The notes below the pieces were generated by a model. The model saw nothing but the letters and a program-made list of their open reading frames with translations. It was not told where the DNA came from and did not search any database. A stretch of DNA of 59,811 bases from Demequina maris (GTDB taxonomy: Bacteria > Actinomycetota > Actinomycetes > Actinomycetales > Demequinaceae), in the NCBI RefSeq assembly GCF_000971155.1, contig NZ_BBLX01000015.1:1-59811 (forward strand). The letters are read 5' to 3'. The translations under genes and the position numbers were made by a program. Below, piece by piece: positions 43,407-51,483 of this stretch (position 1 is its first letter; each line of letters opens with the position of its first letter).

Positions 43407-44390
43407 ATGATCTCCGTCCACCGTGTCGCGCCCGACCATCCCGACGCGCACGCGCTGTGGGCCGAGCAGCAGGAGGACCTCGCGCGCCGCTACGACAGCC
43501 CGGACCTCGTGCTCGAGACGACGTTCCCCACGATGGTCGACTCGCTCGTGGGCTACGCCGAGGACGGCGAGCCCGTCGCAAGCGTCGTGCTGCGCTGGTC
43601 GCCGTACGCCACCGGCGCGGGCTCGCTCGAGCTCAAGCGGCTGTTCGTGCGGCCCGGGCACCGCGGGCACGGCCACTCGAAGGTGATGATGGGTGCCGCG
43701 GAGGCCATCGCCCGCCGCGCGGGCGCCACCCGCATCGTCCTCGAGACCGGGACCGCGCAGCCCGAGGCGCTGGCGCTCTACGAGCGCCTCGGCTACGACC
43801 GGATCGCCTCGTACGGGGAGTACAAGGACGAGCCGGACTCCGTCTGCTACGCGCTCGACCTGCCGGTCCGGGTCCTCGTGCTCACCGGGGCGATGGGGGC
43901 GGGGAAGACCGCGGTCGCCGAGGCCGCGCACACGGAGCTCGCGCTACGCGGCGCGCGCACCGTCTTCATCGACGCGGACACGCTGTGCGAGGCGTACCCG
44001 TCGCCGCCCGGGGACATGGTCAACCAGGCGCTGCTCATGGAGGCGCTGGCCGCGCTCGCGCCCGTCCACCGGGGGCGCGGCTACGGCCTCCTGGTGATGC
44101 CGCGGATCCTCGAGGATGCCGCGGACCGGGTCGCGATCGCGCATGCGCTCGCGGGTCCCGGCGGGCCGGCCGACGTGACCGTCGTGCGGGTGACGGCGCC
44201 CCTGGAGGAGCGCGTCGCGCGCCTGCGCCGGCGCGAGACGTCCGCCAGGTGGCTGGACTGGGCGGTGCCGCGCACCGCCGAGCAGGGCGACGAGCTCGAG
44301 GCGCTCGGGATCGAGGACGCGGTGGTGGACAACAGCGGACGCATGCCGGCGGAGTCCGCCGCCGAGGCCCTCGACGCGGCGGGATGGTGA
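43407..44390 (+). CDS. GNAT acetyltransferase fused to a P-loop kinase-like domain
   Basis: This is a 327-residue two-domain protein. Residues 1-152 form a GNAT N-acetyltransferase: SLELKRLFVRPGHRGHGHSKVMM with the acetyl-CoA-binding R-G-H-G pattern and ALALYERLGYDRI. Residues about 155-327 form a P-loop NTPase resembling small-molecule kinases: VLVLTGAMGAGKTAVAEAA (Walker A GAMGAGKT at about 161-168), FIDADTLCEAYP, VTVVRVTAPLEERVARLRRRE (lid-like) and AVVDNSGR. The reading frame is continuous with a short linker, so this is a true fusion. ATG 43407 follows TAGCCT by 6 nt. It may acetylate and phosphorylate one compound, perhaps for detoxification; the substrate is unknown. Confidence 0.82.
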   Translation: MISVHRVAPDHPDAHALWAEQQEDLARRYDSPDLVLETTFPTMVDSLVGYAEDGEPVASVVLRWSPYATGAGSLELKRLFVRPGHRGHGHSKVMMGAAEAIARRAGATRIVLETGTAQPEALALYERLGYDRIASYGEYKDEPDSVCYALDLPVRVLVLTGAMGAGKTAVAEAAHTELALRGARTVFIDADTLCEAYPSPPGDMVNQALLMEALAALAPVHRGRGYGLLVMPRILEDAADRVAIAHALAGPGGPADVTVVRVTAPLEERVARLRRRETSARWLDWAVPRTAEQGDELEALGIEDAVVDNSGRMPAESAAEALDAAGW

Positions 44391-44394
44391 CGCG

Positions 44395-46065
44395 ATGACG
44401 GACGCCCTGCTCATCAGGGACGGCGTGCTCTGGTCCGACGGCGCGTGCCTCGACGGCGACGCCGTCCTGGTCGTGGACGGCGTGATCCGCGCGCTCGGCG
44501 ACGGCGACGCGCTGGCCGCGCGGGACGATGCGGCGGGCGCCGACGTCGTCGACGCCGCGGGCGGCCTGGTCCACCCGAGCTTCGCCGACGCGCACGTCCA
44601 CACCGCGATGGGCGGCCTCGAGGCGATCGGCCTCGACGTGAGCGCCGCCTACGGGGAGGAGGCGTGCCTCGCGCGGGTGGCCGCCTACGCCGCCACGCAC
44701 GACGGCGGCTGGATCGTCGGCGGCGGCTGGCACATGTTCGACTACGCGGGCGGCACCCCGACCGCCGCGGCGCTCGACGCGGTCACCGGCGACGTGCCCG
44801 CCTTCCTCGTCAACGCCGATCACCATGGCGCATGGGTCAACAGCGCCGCGCTGCGGGCGGCCGGCATCGACGCCTCCACGCCCGACCCCGAGGACGGGCG
44901 CATCGAGCGGGACGCGGACGGCCACCCGACGGGCACGCTGCACGAGGGCGCGATGTCCCTGGTCTCGGCGCTGCTGCCCGCGCACACCGACGACGAGCTG
45001 CGCGCCGGTCTCGCCGCCGGCGCCGACGCGCTGCTGCGCGCGGGCGTGACGGCCTGGCAGGAGGCGATCGTGGGCGACTACGGCGGCCACGTCGACGCCT
45101 CGCCCACCTACGGCGACCTCATCGAGACGGGCGCGCTCACGGCGCGCGTGTCGGGGGCGCTGTGGATCCCGCGCGACGTCACCCTCGAGGGCGTGCCCGC
45201 GCTGGTCGCGGACCTCGTCCGTCGCCGCGACCGGGACGCGGCGCGCGGCTTCGACACCTCGACCGTGAAGATCATGGTCGACGGGGTCGCGGAGAACCGG
45301 ACCGCGGCCCTCGCCGAGCCGTACCTGGTCGACGGCTGCGACTGCGGCGCTGACGACGGCGACGGGCGCGGCATCGCGTACTTCGGCCGCGACGTGCTGT
45401 CCGCGGTGGCCGCCGCGGTCGCCGCGGAGGGCTTCGCGCTGCACTTCCACGCGATCGGGGACCGCGCGGTCACCGACGCGCTCGACGCCGTCGCGGCGCT
45501 CCCGGAGGGGCTGCGCGGCCTGCGCCGCCACCACATCGCGCACGTGCAGGTCGTCGACCCCGCCGACGTCCCCCGCTTCGCTGCGCTCGGCGTGACGGTC
45601 AACATGCAGGCGCTGTGGGCCTGCCACGACGAGCAGATGAACGACCTCACGATCCCGGTGCTCGGCGAGCGCCGCGCCGCGTGGCAGTACCCCTTCGCGT
45701 CGTTCGCGCGCGCCGGTGCCGCGCTCGCGATGGGCTCGGACTGGCCGGTGTCGACCTATGACCCCTGGCAGGCGATCCACGTCGCGGTCACCCGCCAGTA
45801 CCCCGGCTCCGACCGCGACCCGCTCCTTCCCGACGAGGCGCTGTCCCTGGACGTCGCGCTGCGCGCGTACACCGCGGGCTCGCACCGCCTGCTCGGGCTC
45901 GACGGCTCGGGCGTGCTCGAGGAGGGCGCGCGGGCCGACCTGTGCGTCGCCTCGCGGGACCCGTTCGCGGGCGCCCCGCGCGACATCGCCACCACCCGCA
46001 CCGTCGCGACCGTGCTCGGCGGCCGCATCGTCCACCGTGAGGCCGCGGAGCCGGCGCCGGCCTGA
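44395..46065 (+). CDS. Metal-dependent amidohydrolase (YtcJ-like, amidohydrolase 3 family)
   Basis: This 556-residue hydrolase with a TIM-barrel amidohydrolase fold has the N-terminal metal motif HPSFADAHVHTAMGG, NADHHGAWVNSAALRAAGI, TVKIMVDGVAENRTAAL (metal-binding Lys-type region), LHFHAIGDRAVTDALDAV, HHIAHVQVVDPADVPRFAALGVTVNMQ and AMGSDWPVSTYDPW with the catalytic Asp. A C-terminal beta domain follows. This is the signature of YtcJ-like amidohydrolases, which act on N-acyl or cyclic amides; the substrate is not known. It starts 4 nt after the fusion gene stop, so the two are probably co-transcribed. Confidence 0.9.
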   Translation: MTDALLIRDGVLWSDGACLDGDAVLVVDGVIRALGDGDALAARDDAAGADVVDAAGGLVHPSFADAHVHTAMGGLEAIGLDVSAAYGEEACLARVAAYAATHDGGWIVGGGWHMFDYAGGTPTAAALDAVTGDVPAFLVNADHHGAWVNSAALRAAGIDASTPDPEDGRIERDADGHPTGTLHEGAMSLVSALLPAHTDDELRAGLAAGADALLRAGVTAWQEAIVGDYGGHVDASPTYGDLIETGALTARVSGALWIPRDVTLEGVPALVADLVRRRDRDAARGFDTSTVKIMVDGVAENRTAALAEPYLVDGCDCGADDGDGRGIAYFGRDVLSAVAAAVAAEGFALHFHAIGDRAVTDALDAVAALPEGLRGLRRHHIAHVQVVDPADVPRFAALGVTVNMQALWACHDEQMNDLTIPVLGERRAAWQYPFASFARAGAALAMGSDWPVSTYDPWQAIHVAVTRQYPGSDRDPLLPDEALSLDVALRAYTAGSHRLLGLDGSGVLEEGARADLCVASRDPFAGAPRDIATTRTVATVLGGRIVHREAAEPAPA

Positions 46066-46110
46066 CGGGTGCCCTGGGGCACCCGGCTGCGGGCACCCGG
46101 CGCGACCCGG

Positions 46111-46812
46111 TCAGTCCGCCAGCGCGAACCTCACGGCCGCCTCGGCGTGCAGCGCGAGCGCGTCGAAGTACGGCACGTCGACGTCGTCCGCGGTCATCAC
46201 CATGGGGATCTCGGTGCAGCCCGCGATGACGCCCTGCGCGCCTCTCGCCACGAGCTCGTCGGTGGCCTCGCGCGCGAGGGCGCGGCCCGCGTCGTCCACG
46301 ATGCCTCGTGCGAGCCGGCCGTAGATGAGGTCGTGCAGCTCGGTCAGCCGGGGCTCGTCCGGGACGATCGCCGCGACCCCGCGCGACGCGAGGCGCTCGC
46401 GGTAGAACGGCATGCGCATCGTGAAGCCGGTGCCGAGCAGCGCCACCGTGTCGAGCCCGGCGGCCCGGATCGCCGCGGCGGTCTCGTCGACGATGTGGAT
46501 CACGGGCACCCCGGCGGCCTCCTGCACCTCGTCCGCGATCACGTGCATCGTGTTGGCGCAGATGAGGATCGCCTCGGCGCCGCCGTCGACCAGCCATCGC
46601 GCGTCGCGCCCGAACTTCGCGGCGAGGCCGTCCCAGTCGCCCGCCTCCTGCGCCGCGGCCACGCCGCCGAACTCGTAGTGGCGGATCACGAGGTCCGCGG
46701 TGCGCCCGGGCAGGGCCGCGGCCACGCCCTCGTGCAGCAGGGACTCGTAGGCGAGCGTCGAGTGCCAGGTGATGCCGCCGAGCAGGCCGATGCGGCGGGG
46801 AGCGGTGCGCAT
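46111..46812 (-). CDS. Aspartate/glutamate racemase family protein
   Basis: This 233-residue cofactor-independent racemase-like protein has IGLLGGITWHSTLAYESLL at the start, the first catalytic Cys85 in LICANTMHVIAD and the second Cys199 in VIAGCTEIPMVM. Both catalytic cysteines are present with family context (CANTxH, GCTEI), so it should be active. It converts L- and D-forms of aspartate or a related amino acid. The start is ATG 46810-46812, 7 nt after the minus-strand TAGGGT (46820-46825). It diverges from the MerR gene and is convergent with the amidohydrolase. Confidence 0.9.
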   Translation of the reverse strand: MRTAPRRIGLLGGITWHSTLAYESLLHEGVAAALPGRTADLVIRHYEFGGVAAAQEAGDWDGLAAKFGRDARWLVDGGAEAILICANTMHVIADEVQEAAGVPVIHIVDETAAAIRAAGLDTVALLGTGFTMRMPFYRERLASRGVAAIVPDEPRLTELHDLIYGRLARGIVDDAGRALAREATDELVARGAQGVIAGCTEIPMVMTADDVDVPYFDALALHAEAAVRFALAD

Positions 46813-46899
46813 GCTCCCGACCCTAGCGACGCACCCCGGTGCCACGGGGCGGGCCGTTGGCCCCTAGGCGGCCGCGCAACCCTCCAGTACGCTGTAACG

Positions 46900-47319
46900 A
46901 TGAAGATCGGAGAGCTCGCCTCGCGCGGAGGCGTCACCGCCAAGACCGTCCGGTACTACGAGAGCATCGGTCTGCTGCCCGCGCCCGACCGCCGCTCGAA
47001 CGGCTACCGGGAGTACGACGAGGACGCGCTCGAGCGCCTGCGCTTCGTCCGCGACGCTCAGGCCTCGGGGCTGACGCTCGCCGAGACCGGCGGCATCCTC
47101 CACATGAAGGAGCGCGGCGAGAGCACGTGCGCGCATAGCCGCGCGACGCTGGAGCGGCATCTCCACGACATCGACGCGCAGATCGCGAGCCTGCTCGCCG
47201 CGAAGGCCGAGCTGACCGCGCTGGCCCGCCGCGCGGAGTCGCTCGACCCCGCCGACTGCACCGACCCGAACCGCTGCCAGGTGCTCGCGGTTGACCTTCC
47301 CGCCCACGGCAAGGTCTAG
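46900..47319 (+). CDS. MerR-family regulator, copper/heavy-metal type (CueR-like)
   Basis: This 139-residue regulator has the MerR helix-turn-helix MKIGELASRGGVTAKTVRYYESIGLLPAPDRRSNGYREYDEDALERLRFV (seen as KTVRYYESIGLLP and GYREYDEDALERLRF), a dimerization helix and possible metal ligands Cys77/His79 and Cys120/Cys126. The C-terminal Cys pair recalls CueR but with different spacing. The start is ATG 46900, 6 nt after TACGCT. Its last codons contain the promoter of copA, including a -35/-10 pair with a 20-bp spacer and a 24-bp dyad. It therefore very likely controls copA, and copper is the most likely signal. Confidence 0.9.
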   Translation: MKIGELASRGGVTAKTVRYYESIGLLPAPDRRSNGYREYDEDALERLRFVRDAQASGLTLAETGGILHMKERGESTCAHSRATLERHLHDIDAQIASLLAAKAELTALARRAESLDPADCTDPNRCQVLAVDLPAHGKV

Positions 47320-47328
47320 CCTGCCCGC
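47291..47328 (+). promoter_or_regulatory. copA promoter with MerR-type 20-bp spacer and dyad
   Basis: TTGACC (47291-47296) and TAGCCT (47317-47322) are 20 bp apart, the overlong spacer typical of MerR-activated promoters. A 24-bp dyad (47293-47316) with GACCTT at one end and AAGGTC at the other, 9 of 12 pairs matching, fills the spacer and recalls CueR boxes (ACCTTCC). The ATG of copA follows 6 nt after the -10. All of it up to 47319 is inside the merR coding region. Confidence 0.8.
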
Positions 47329-49656
47329 ATGAGCACCGACACCGCCCCCGAGACCCCGGCCGAGCCGACCATCGACCTCGCCGTCGGCGGCATGACCTGC
47401 GCCGGCTGCGCCTCCGGCATCCAGCGCGGCCTCGCGGTGCTGCCCGGCGTCGGCGACGCCGCCGTCAACATCGCCACCCGGCGCGCGACCGTCCGGCCCG
47501 ACGGCACGCTCGACCGCGACGAGCTCGAGGACGCGATGCGCGCCGCGATCACCGGCCTCGGCTACCAGGTGCTCACCCGGCCCGCGGGTGCGGCGGCCGG
47601 CGAGGCCGACGACGCCGCGCATCGTCCCCTGTCCCGCGAGGACGAGGCCGCCGCGCAGGCCGCCAACGACGCGCGCCGCATCGCCGACTACCGGCGCCGC
47701 TTCCTGGTCGCCGCCGCGCTCGCGATCCCCGTGATGCTCCTGTCGATGGTGCCCGCGCTCCAGTTCCCGGGCTGGGAGTGGTGGGCCGCGGCGCTCGCGA
47801 CGCCGGTCGTGTGGTGGTCCGGCTGGCCGTTCCACGTGTCGGCATGGAAGGGCGCGCGCCACCGCACCACGACGATGGACACCCTCGTGAGCCTCGGCAC
47901 CTCGGTGGCGTGGCTGTGGTCGATGTGGACGCTCGTGGCCGGCCCCGCGCACGCGCACGTCTACTTCGAGACCGGCGCCGTGATCGTCGCCCTGATCCTG
48001 CTGGGCAAGTGGCTCGAGGTGCGCTCCACCGCGCGCGCCGGCGACGCGATCCGTGCGCTCGGCGCCCGCCAGAGTGCGACCGTCACCCTCGAGGACGGCA
48101 CGGAGATCCCGCGCGAGGACCTCGGCGTGGGCATGCGCTTCCTCGTCCGCCCGGGCGAGGCCATCGCGACGGACGGCATCGTGGTCGCGGGCGAGGCGGC
48201 CGTGGACGCGAGCCTCGTCACCGGCGAGCCCGTGCCGGTCGCCGCACGCGCGGGCACCGAGGTGGTCGGCGGCACGCTCGCCGCGGACGGTGCCCTCACG
48301 GTCGAGGCGACCCGCGTGGGCGAGGAGACGATGCTCGCGCAGATCTCCCGCATGGTCGACGAGGCGCAGGCCGGCAAGGCTAGGCTCCAGCGCCTCGCGG
48401 ACCGCGTCTCCGCGCTGTTCGTGCCCGCGGTGATCGGGATCGCCGCCGTCACCCTGCTCGCCTGGCTCGCCGTCACCGGCGACGTCGCCGCGGCGATCAC
48501 CGCCGCCGTCGCGGTGCTCATCATCAGCTGCCCGTGCGCCATGGGGCTCGCGACGCCGCTCGCGATCATGGTCGGCACCGGCCGCGGCGCCCAGCTCGGG
48601 ATCCTCGTGCGCGGCGCGCAGGCCCTCGAGGACGCGCGTTCGCTCCAGACCGTCGTGCTCGACAAGACCGGCACCGTGACCGAGGGGCGCATGGAGGTCG
48701 TCGCCTCCACGGCGCCCGGGCTGGGGGACGATGCGGCGGCCGCGCTGCTCGACGCCGTCGCCTCCGTCGAGGCGCGGTCGGAGCACCCGGTCGCCGTCGC
48801 GATCGCAGCCTCCCGCGAGGGCCGGATCCCCCTCAAGGGCTTCCGCTCGACGCCCGGCCAGGGCGTCACCGCGACCGTGCAGCGCGCCGGCGCCGACGGC
48901 GCGCACGCCGACGTGACGGTCGGGTCGCGACGGCTCTTCGACGAGCTGTCGCCCGCGCTCGCCGCGTGGGCCGTCGAGCGCGAGGAGCGCGGCGAGACGG
49001 TCGTGTTCGCGGGACGCCAGGCGCCCCTCGGCGGGGGCCTGCTCGGCGGCTCGGCCCCCGGCGCATCGTCCACCCTCACCCGCACCGCGCTCGCGGCGGA
49101 GGCCGCGATCGCCGTGCGCGATCGCATCAAGGACACCGCGCCGGAGGCCGTCGAGGCGCTGCACGCGCTCGACGTCGACGTGGCGCTGCTCACCGGTGAC
49201 AACCGGCGGGCCGCCGAGGCCGTGGGCGCGTCGCTCGGCATCGACCGGGTGATCGCGGAAGTGCTGCCGGCGGACAAGGAGGACGTGATCCGGTCGCTGC
49301 AGGACGGCGGCCGGCGGGTCGCGATGGTCGGCGACGGCGTCAACGACGCCCCCGCGCTCGCGGCCGCGGACCTGGGCATCGCGATCGGCACCGGCGCGGA
49401 CGTCGCGCGCGAGGCTTCCGACCTCACGATCGTGGGCGGCGACCCGCGCGCCGCGGCGGACGCGATCGCGCTGTCGCGCCGCACCTACGCGACCATCCGC
49501 GGCAACCTCTTCTGGGCGTTCGCGTACAACGTCTGCATGATCCCGCTCGCGGCGGTCGGCGTGCTCGACCCGATGTTCGCGGCGGCCGCGATGGGCGCCT
49601 CGAGCCTGTTCGTCGTGGGCAACTCGCTGCGGCTGCGGGGCTTCCAGCGGCGGTGA
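47329..49656 (+). CDS. copA: Copper-translocating P-type ATPase
   Basis: This 775-residue P1B-type ATPase pumps Cu(I) out of the cell. One N-terminal HMA domain has GMTCAGC (Cys24, Cys27). About eight transmembrane helices are present, with the intramembrane CPC at 401-403 (SCPCAMGLATPLAIM). The actuator region contains DASLVTGEPVPVAA; the phosphorylation site is DKTGTVTEG with Asp445. The SEHPVAVAI segment (P1B His-Pro) and hinge GDGVNDAPALAAADLGIAIG follow, then final helices with NVCMIPLAAVGVLDPMFAAAAMGASS (in parts). The start is ATG 47329, 6 nt from TAGCCT. Expression is expected to be activated by the upstream MerR when copper rises. No copper chaperone gene is adjacent. Confidence 0.95.
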   Translation: MSTDTAPETPAEPTIDLAVGGMTCAGCASGIQRGLAVLPGVGDAAVNIATRRATVRPDGTLDRDELEDAMRAAITGLGYQVLTRPAGAAAGEADDAAHRPLSREDEAAAQAANDARRIADYRRRFLVAAALAIPVMLLSMVPALQFPGWEWWAAALATPVVWWSGWPFHVSAWKGARHRTTTMDTLVSLGTSVAWLWSMWTLVAGPAHAHVYFETGAVIVALILLGKWLEVRSTARAGDAIRALGARQSATVTLEDGTEIPREDLGVGMRFLVRPGEAIATDGIVVAGEAAVDASLVTGEPVPVAARAGTEVVGGTLAADGALTVEATRVGEETMLAQISRMVDEAQAGKARLQRLADRVSALFVPAVIGIAAVTLLAWLAVTGDVAAAITAAVAVLIISCPCAMGLATPLAIMVGTGRGAQLGILVRGAQALEDARSLQTVVLDKTGTVTEGRMEVVASTAPGLGDDAAAALLDAVASVEARSEHPVAVAIAASREGRIPLKGFRSTPGQGVTATVQRAGADGAHADVTVGSRRLFDELSPALAAWAVEREERGETVVFAGRQAPLGGGLLGGSAPGASSTLTRTALAAEAAIAVRDRIKDTAPEAVEALHALDVDVALLTGDNRRAAEAVGASLGIDRVIAEVLPADKEDVIRSLQDGGRRVAMVGDGVNDAPALAAADLGIAIGTGADVAREASDLTIVGGDPRAAADAIALSRRTYATIRGNLFWAFAYNVCMIPLAAVGVLDPMFAAAAMGASSLFVVGNSLRLRGFQRR

Positions 49657-49665
49657 CTCCCGCGC

Positions 49666-50811
49666 TCAGCGCCCCACGACGGACCACGCGAGCGCCGAGC
49701 GCGCGGCGGTGACCCGGCCGGCGGCCTCGGCCGCACGGGCGGAGACCATGCCGTCCGAGTGCGCGGCGACGAGCAGCGCGAGCTGCGCCCGCTGCAGCTG
49801 ATGCAGGTCGCGCGCGGCCTGCGCGCCGTGCCGCTCGCGCATGTCGGCGCGCGCGTGGCGGCGGCGTCCGCGGGTCGAGAGGATCTCGAAGTCCGCGGGG
49901 CTCACCAGGTGGTCGGGCACCGTGACCCGTGCCATCCGCGCGAAGATCGCGCGCTCGCGCAGGCGGCCCACGTGGATGGTGGTCGCGAGCACGATGACGA
50001 TCGGCACGCCCTTGATGAGCGCCGCCGTCACCTGCGAGCCGTGGATGAGGGGCGAGTTGAGGAAGCCGTGGAGGATCATCGCCGCGCCCAGCGACCCGAG
50101 CGCGAGGGTCCAGCGGCGCCACGCGGGACCGGTCGAGACGAAGAAGTACGCGATGCCGGCGCCCGCGATCGCGGAGAACGCGGCGTGGCTCCACAGGCCC
50201 GCGACGACGCCGCGCAGCACGAACATCTGCCACACCGTGTCCATCGCGTCGCCGGACAGCGCGGCCGTGCGGGCGGTGTAGAGGAAGCCCTCGACCACCT
50301 GGAAGCCCAGCCCGATCATGCCGCCGTAGAAGGCGCCGTCCGCGACGGTACGGATGCGCGCGCCGGGGATCAGCGCGAGCGCGACGATGCCGAGCGCCTT
50401 GAGCGGCTCCTCGACCAGCGGCGCCGCGATCGCGGAGACCCACGAGGAGCCGTCACCGAGCCAGTCGCCGACGATCGAGTGCATCGCCGGCCCGCCGATG
50501 CGCGACACCCCGACCGCGACGATCGAGCCCCACAGCAGGGCCCCGACGACGTTGACCAGCTGCCGCCTCTCGTACAGCTCGAGGAGGTACACCGTCGTCG
50601 CGAAGACGAGGCCGTACGCGGTCCACAGGGCCGCGGACAGCGCGCCCGACGCGGGGTTCGCGAGCAGCGACTCGAGCACGAGCGGCGCGACCTGCGCGAA
50701 CGCGCCGACGCCCAGCGCGATCGATGTCCAGAACACCCACGAGCGGGTGTCGATGAAGGTCGCGGTGCGTGGCCGGGGCAACGTGCCGCGCGTGCGCGGC
50801 GCGGTCGTCAT
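49666..50811 (-). CDS. PrsW-family intramembrane metalloprotease-like protein
   Basis: This 381-residue membrane protein has about eight helices. It carries PrsW-type conserved segments: SAIAAPLVEEPLKALGIVAL (EE-x-x-K motif), FYGGMIGLGFQVVEGFLYT (G-F-x-x-x-E), LRGVVAGLWSHAAFSAIAGAG (H-x-x-x) and ILHGFLNS (H in the last motif). The soluble C-terminal tail is Arg/Ala-rich. PrsW in Bacillus cleaves an anti-sigma factor; here the substrate is unknown and no sigma/anti-sigma pair is adjacent. ATG 50809-50811 overlaps the upstream gene's stop by 4 bp, so the two genes are coupled. The gene is convergent with copA. Confidence 0.85.
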   Translation of the reverse strand: MTTAPRTRGTLPRPRTATFIDTRSWVFWTSIALGVGAFAQVAPLVLESLLANPASGALSAALWTAYGLVFATTVYLLELYERRQLVNVVGALLWGSIVAVGVSRIGGPAMHSIVGDWLGDGSSWVSAIAAPLVEEPLKALGIVALALIPGARIRTVADGAFYGGMIGLGFQVVEGFLYTARTAALSGDAMDTVWQMFVLRGVVAGLWSHAAFSAIAGAGIAYFFVSTGPAWRRWTLALGSLGAAMILHGFLNSPLIHGSQVTAALIKGVPIVIVLATTIHVGRLRERAIFARMARVTVPDHLVSPADFEILSTRGRRRHARADMRERHGAQAARDLHQLQRAQLALLVAAHSDGMVSARAAEAAGRVTAARSALAWSVVGR

Positions 50812-51416
50812 GGCGTCGCCTCCGCGAAGCGCAGCGACCGCACGAGCGACTGCGCGGACGCGTTGGTGCTCTCCCACGCGGCCGGCGGCGCCGTCAGCAG
50901 GATGAGCACCTGCTGGGACCCGTCCGACACGGCCCAGGCCTGACGGGTCTGCAGCGGCTCCTGGAGGGTGACCGTCGCCGCATCGTCCCCCGCGGTGGTG
51001 GTGAAGGCGCGCGGCTGCGGCGCGACGATGCCCTGGCCGTCGGCCTGCGCCCGCGCGACCCACTGCTCGGTGACCGTCGCGATCGACTGCGCCGGGTGCA
51101 GGTCCGAGGCGTGGGGGGTGGTGATCGCGAGCGTGGCGCCGTCCTGGGTCAGGGTGGTGACGCCCGGGTGCGACACCGACACCGACCAGTCCTCCGAGGT
51201 GGTGACGGTCGCGCCGGCGCCGATGTCGATGACCTGCGGCGGGGGCGGCGCGGACAGGACGTCGGCGACCGCGGGCAGCACCACCGCGTAGATCAGCGCG
51301 ACGGCGACGATGACGACGGCGCCCGCGAGCGAGCCGCGCCCGATGAGCCGCACGGAGAGCGGCTGGGCCTGGCCCTGGGAGGCCGCATCAGCGGCGGAAG
51401 AGGCGCCGCTGCTCAT
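50808..51416 (-). CDS. Single-pass membrane protein of unknown function, coupled to the PrsW-like gene
   Basis: This 202-residue protein has a short Ser/Ala-rich cytoplasmic segment, one transmembrane helix (SLAGAVVIVAVALIYAVVLPAVADVL, about 30-55) and an extracytoplasmic domain. That domain is rich in beta-type sequence (IGAGATVTTSEDWSVSVSHPGVTTLTQDGATLAITTP, in parts). No domain is recognised. The start is ATG 51414-51416, 7 nt after the minus-strand TAGCGT (51424-51429). The 4-bp overlap with the PrsW-like protease gene makes it a candidate substrate or regulator of that protease, but that is only inference. Confidence 0.65.
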   Translation of the reverse strand: MSSGASSAADAASQGQAQPLSVRLIGRGSLAGAVVIVAVALIYAVVLPAVADVLSAPPPPQVIDIGAGATVTTSEDWSVSVSHPGVTTLTQDGATLAITTPHASDLHPAQSIATVTEQWVARAQADGQGIVAPQPRAFTTTAGDDAATVTLQEPLQTRQAWAVSDGSQQVLILLTAPPAAWESTNASAQSLVRSLRFAEATP

Positions 51417-51483
51417 GCTCGCGACGCTAGCACGCGGGGCCGTGCCCTCTCCGGGTGCCGTGGCCTCCCACGTCGGGCGCGCG

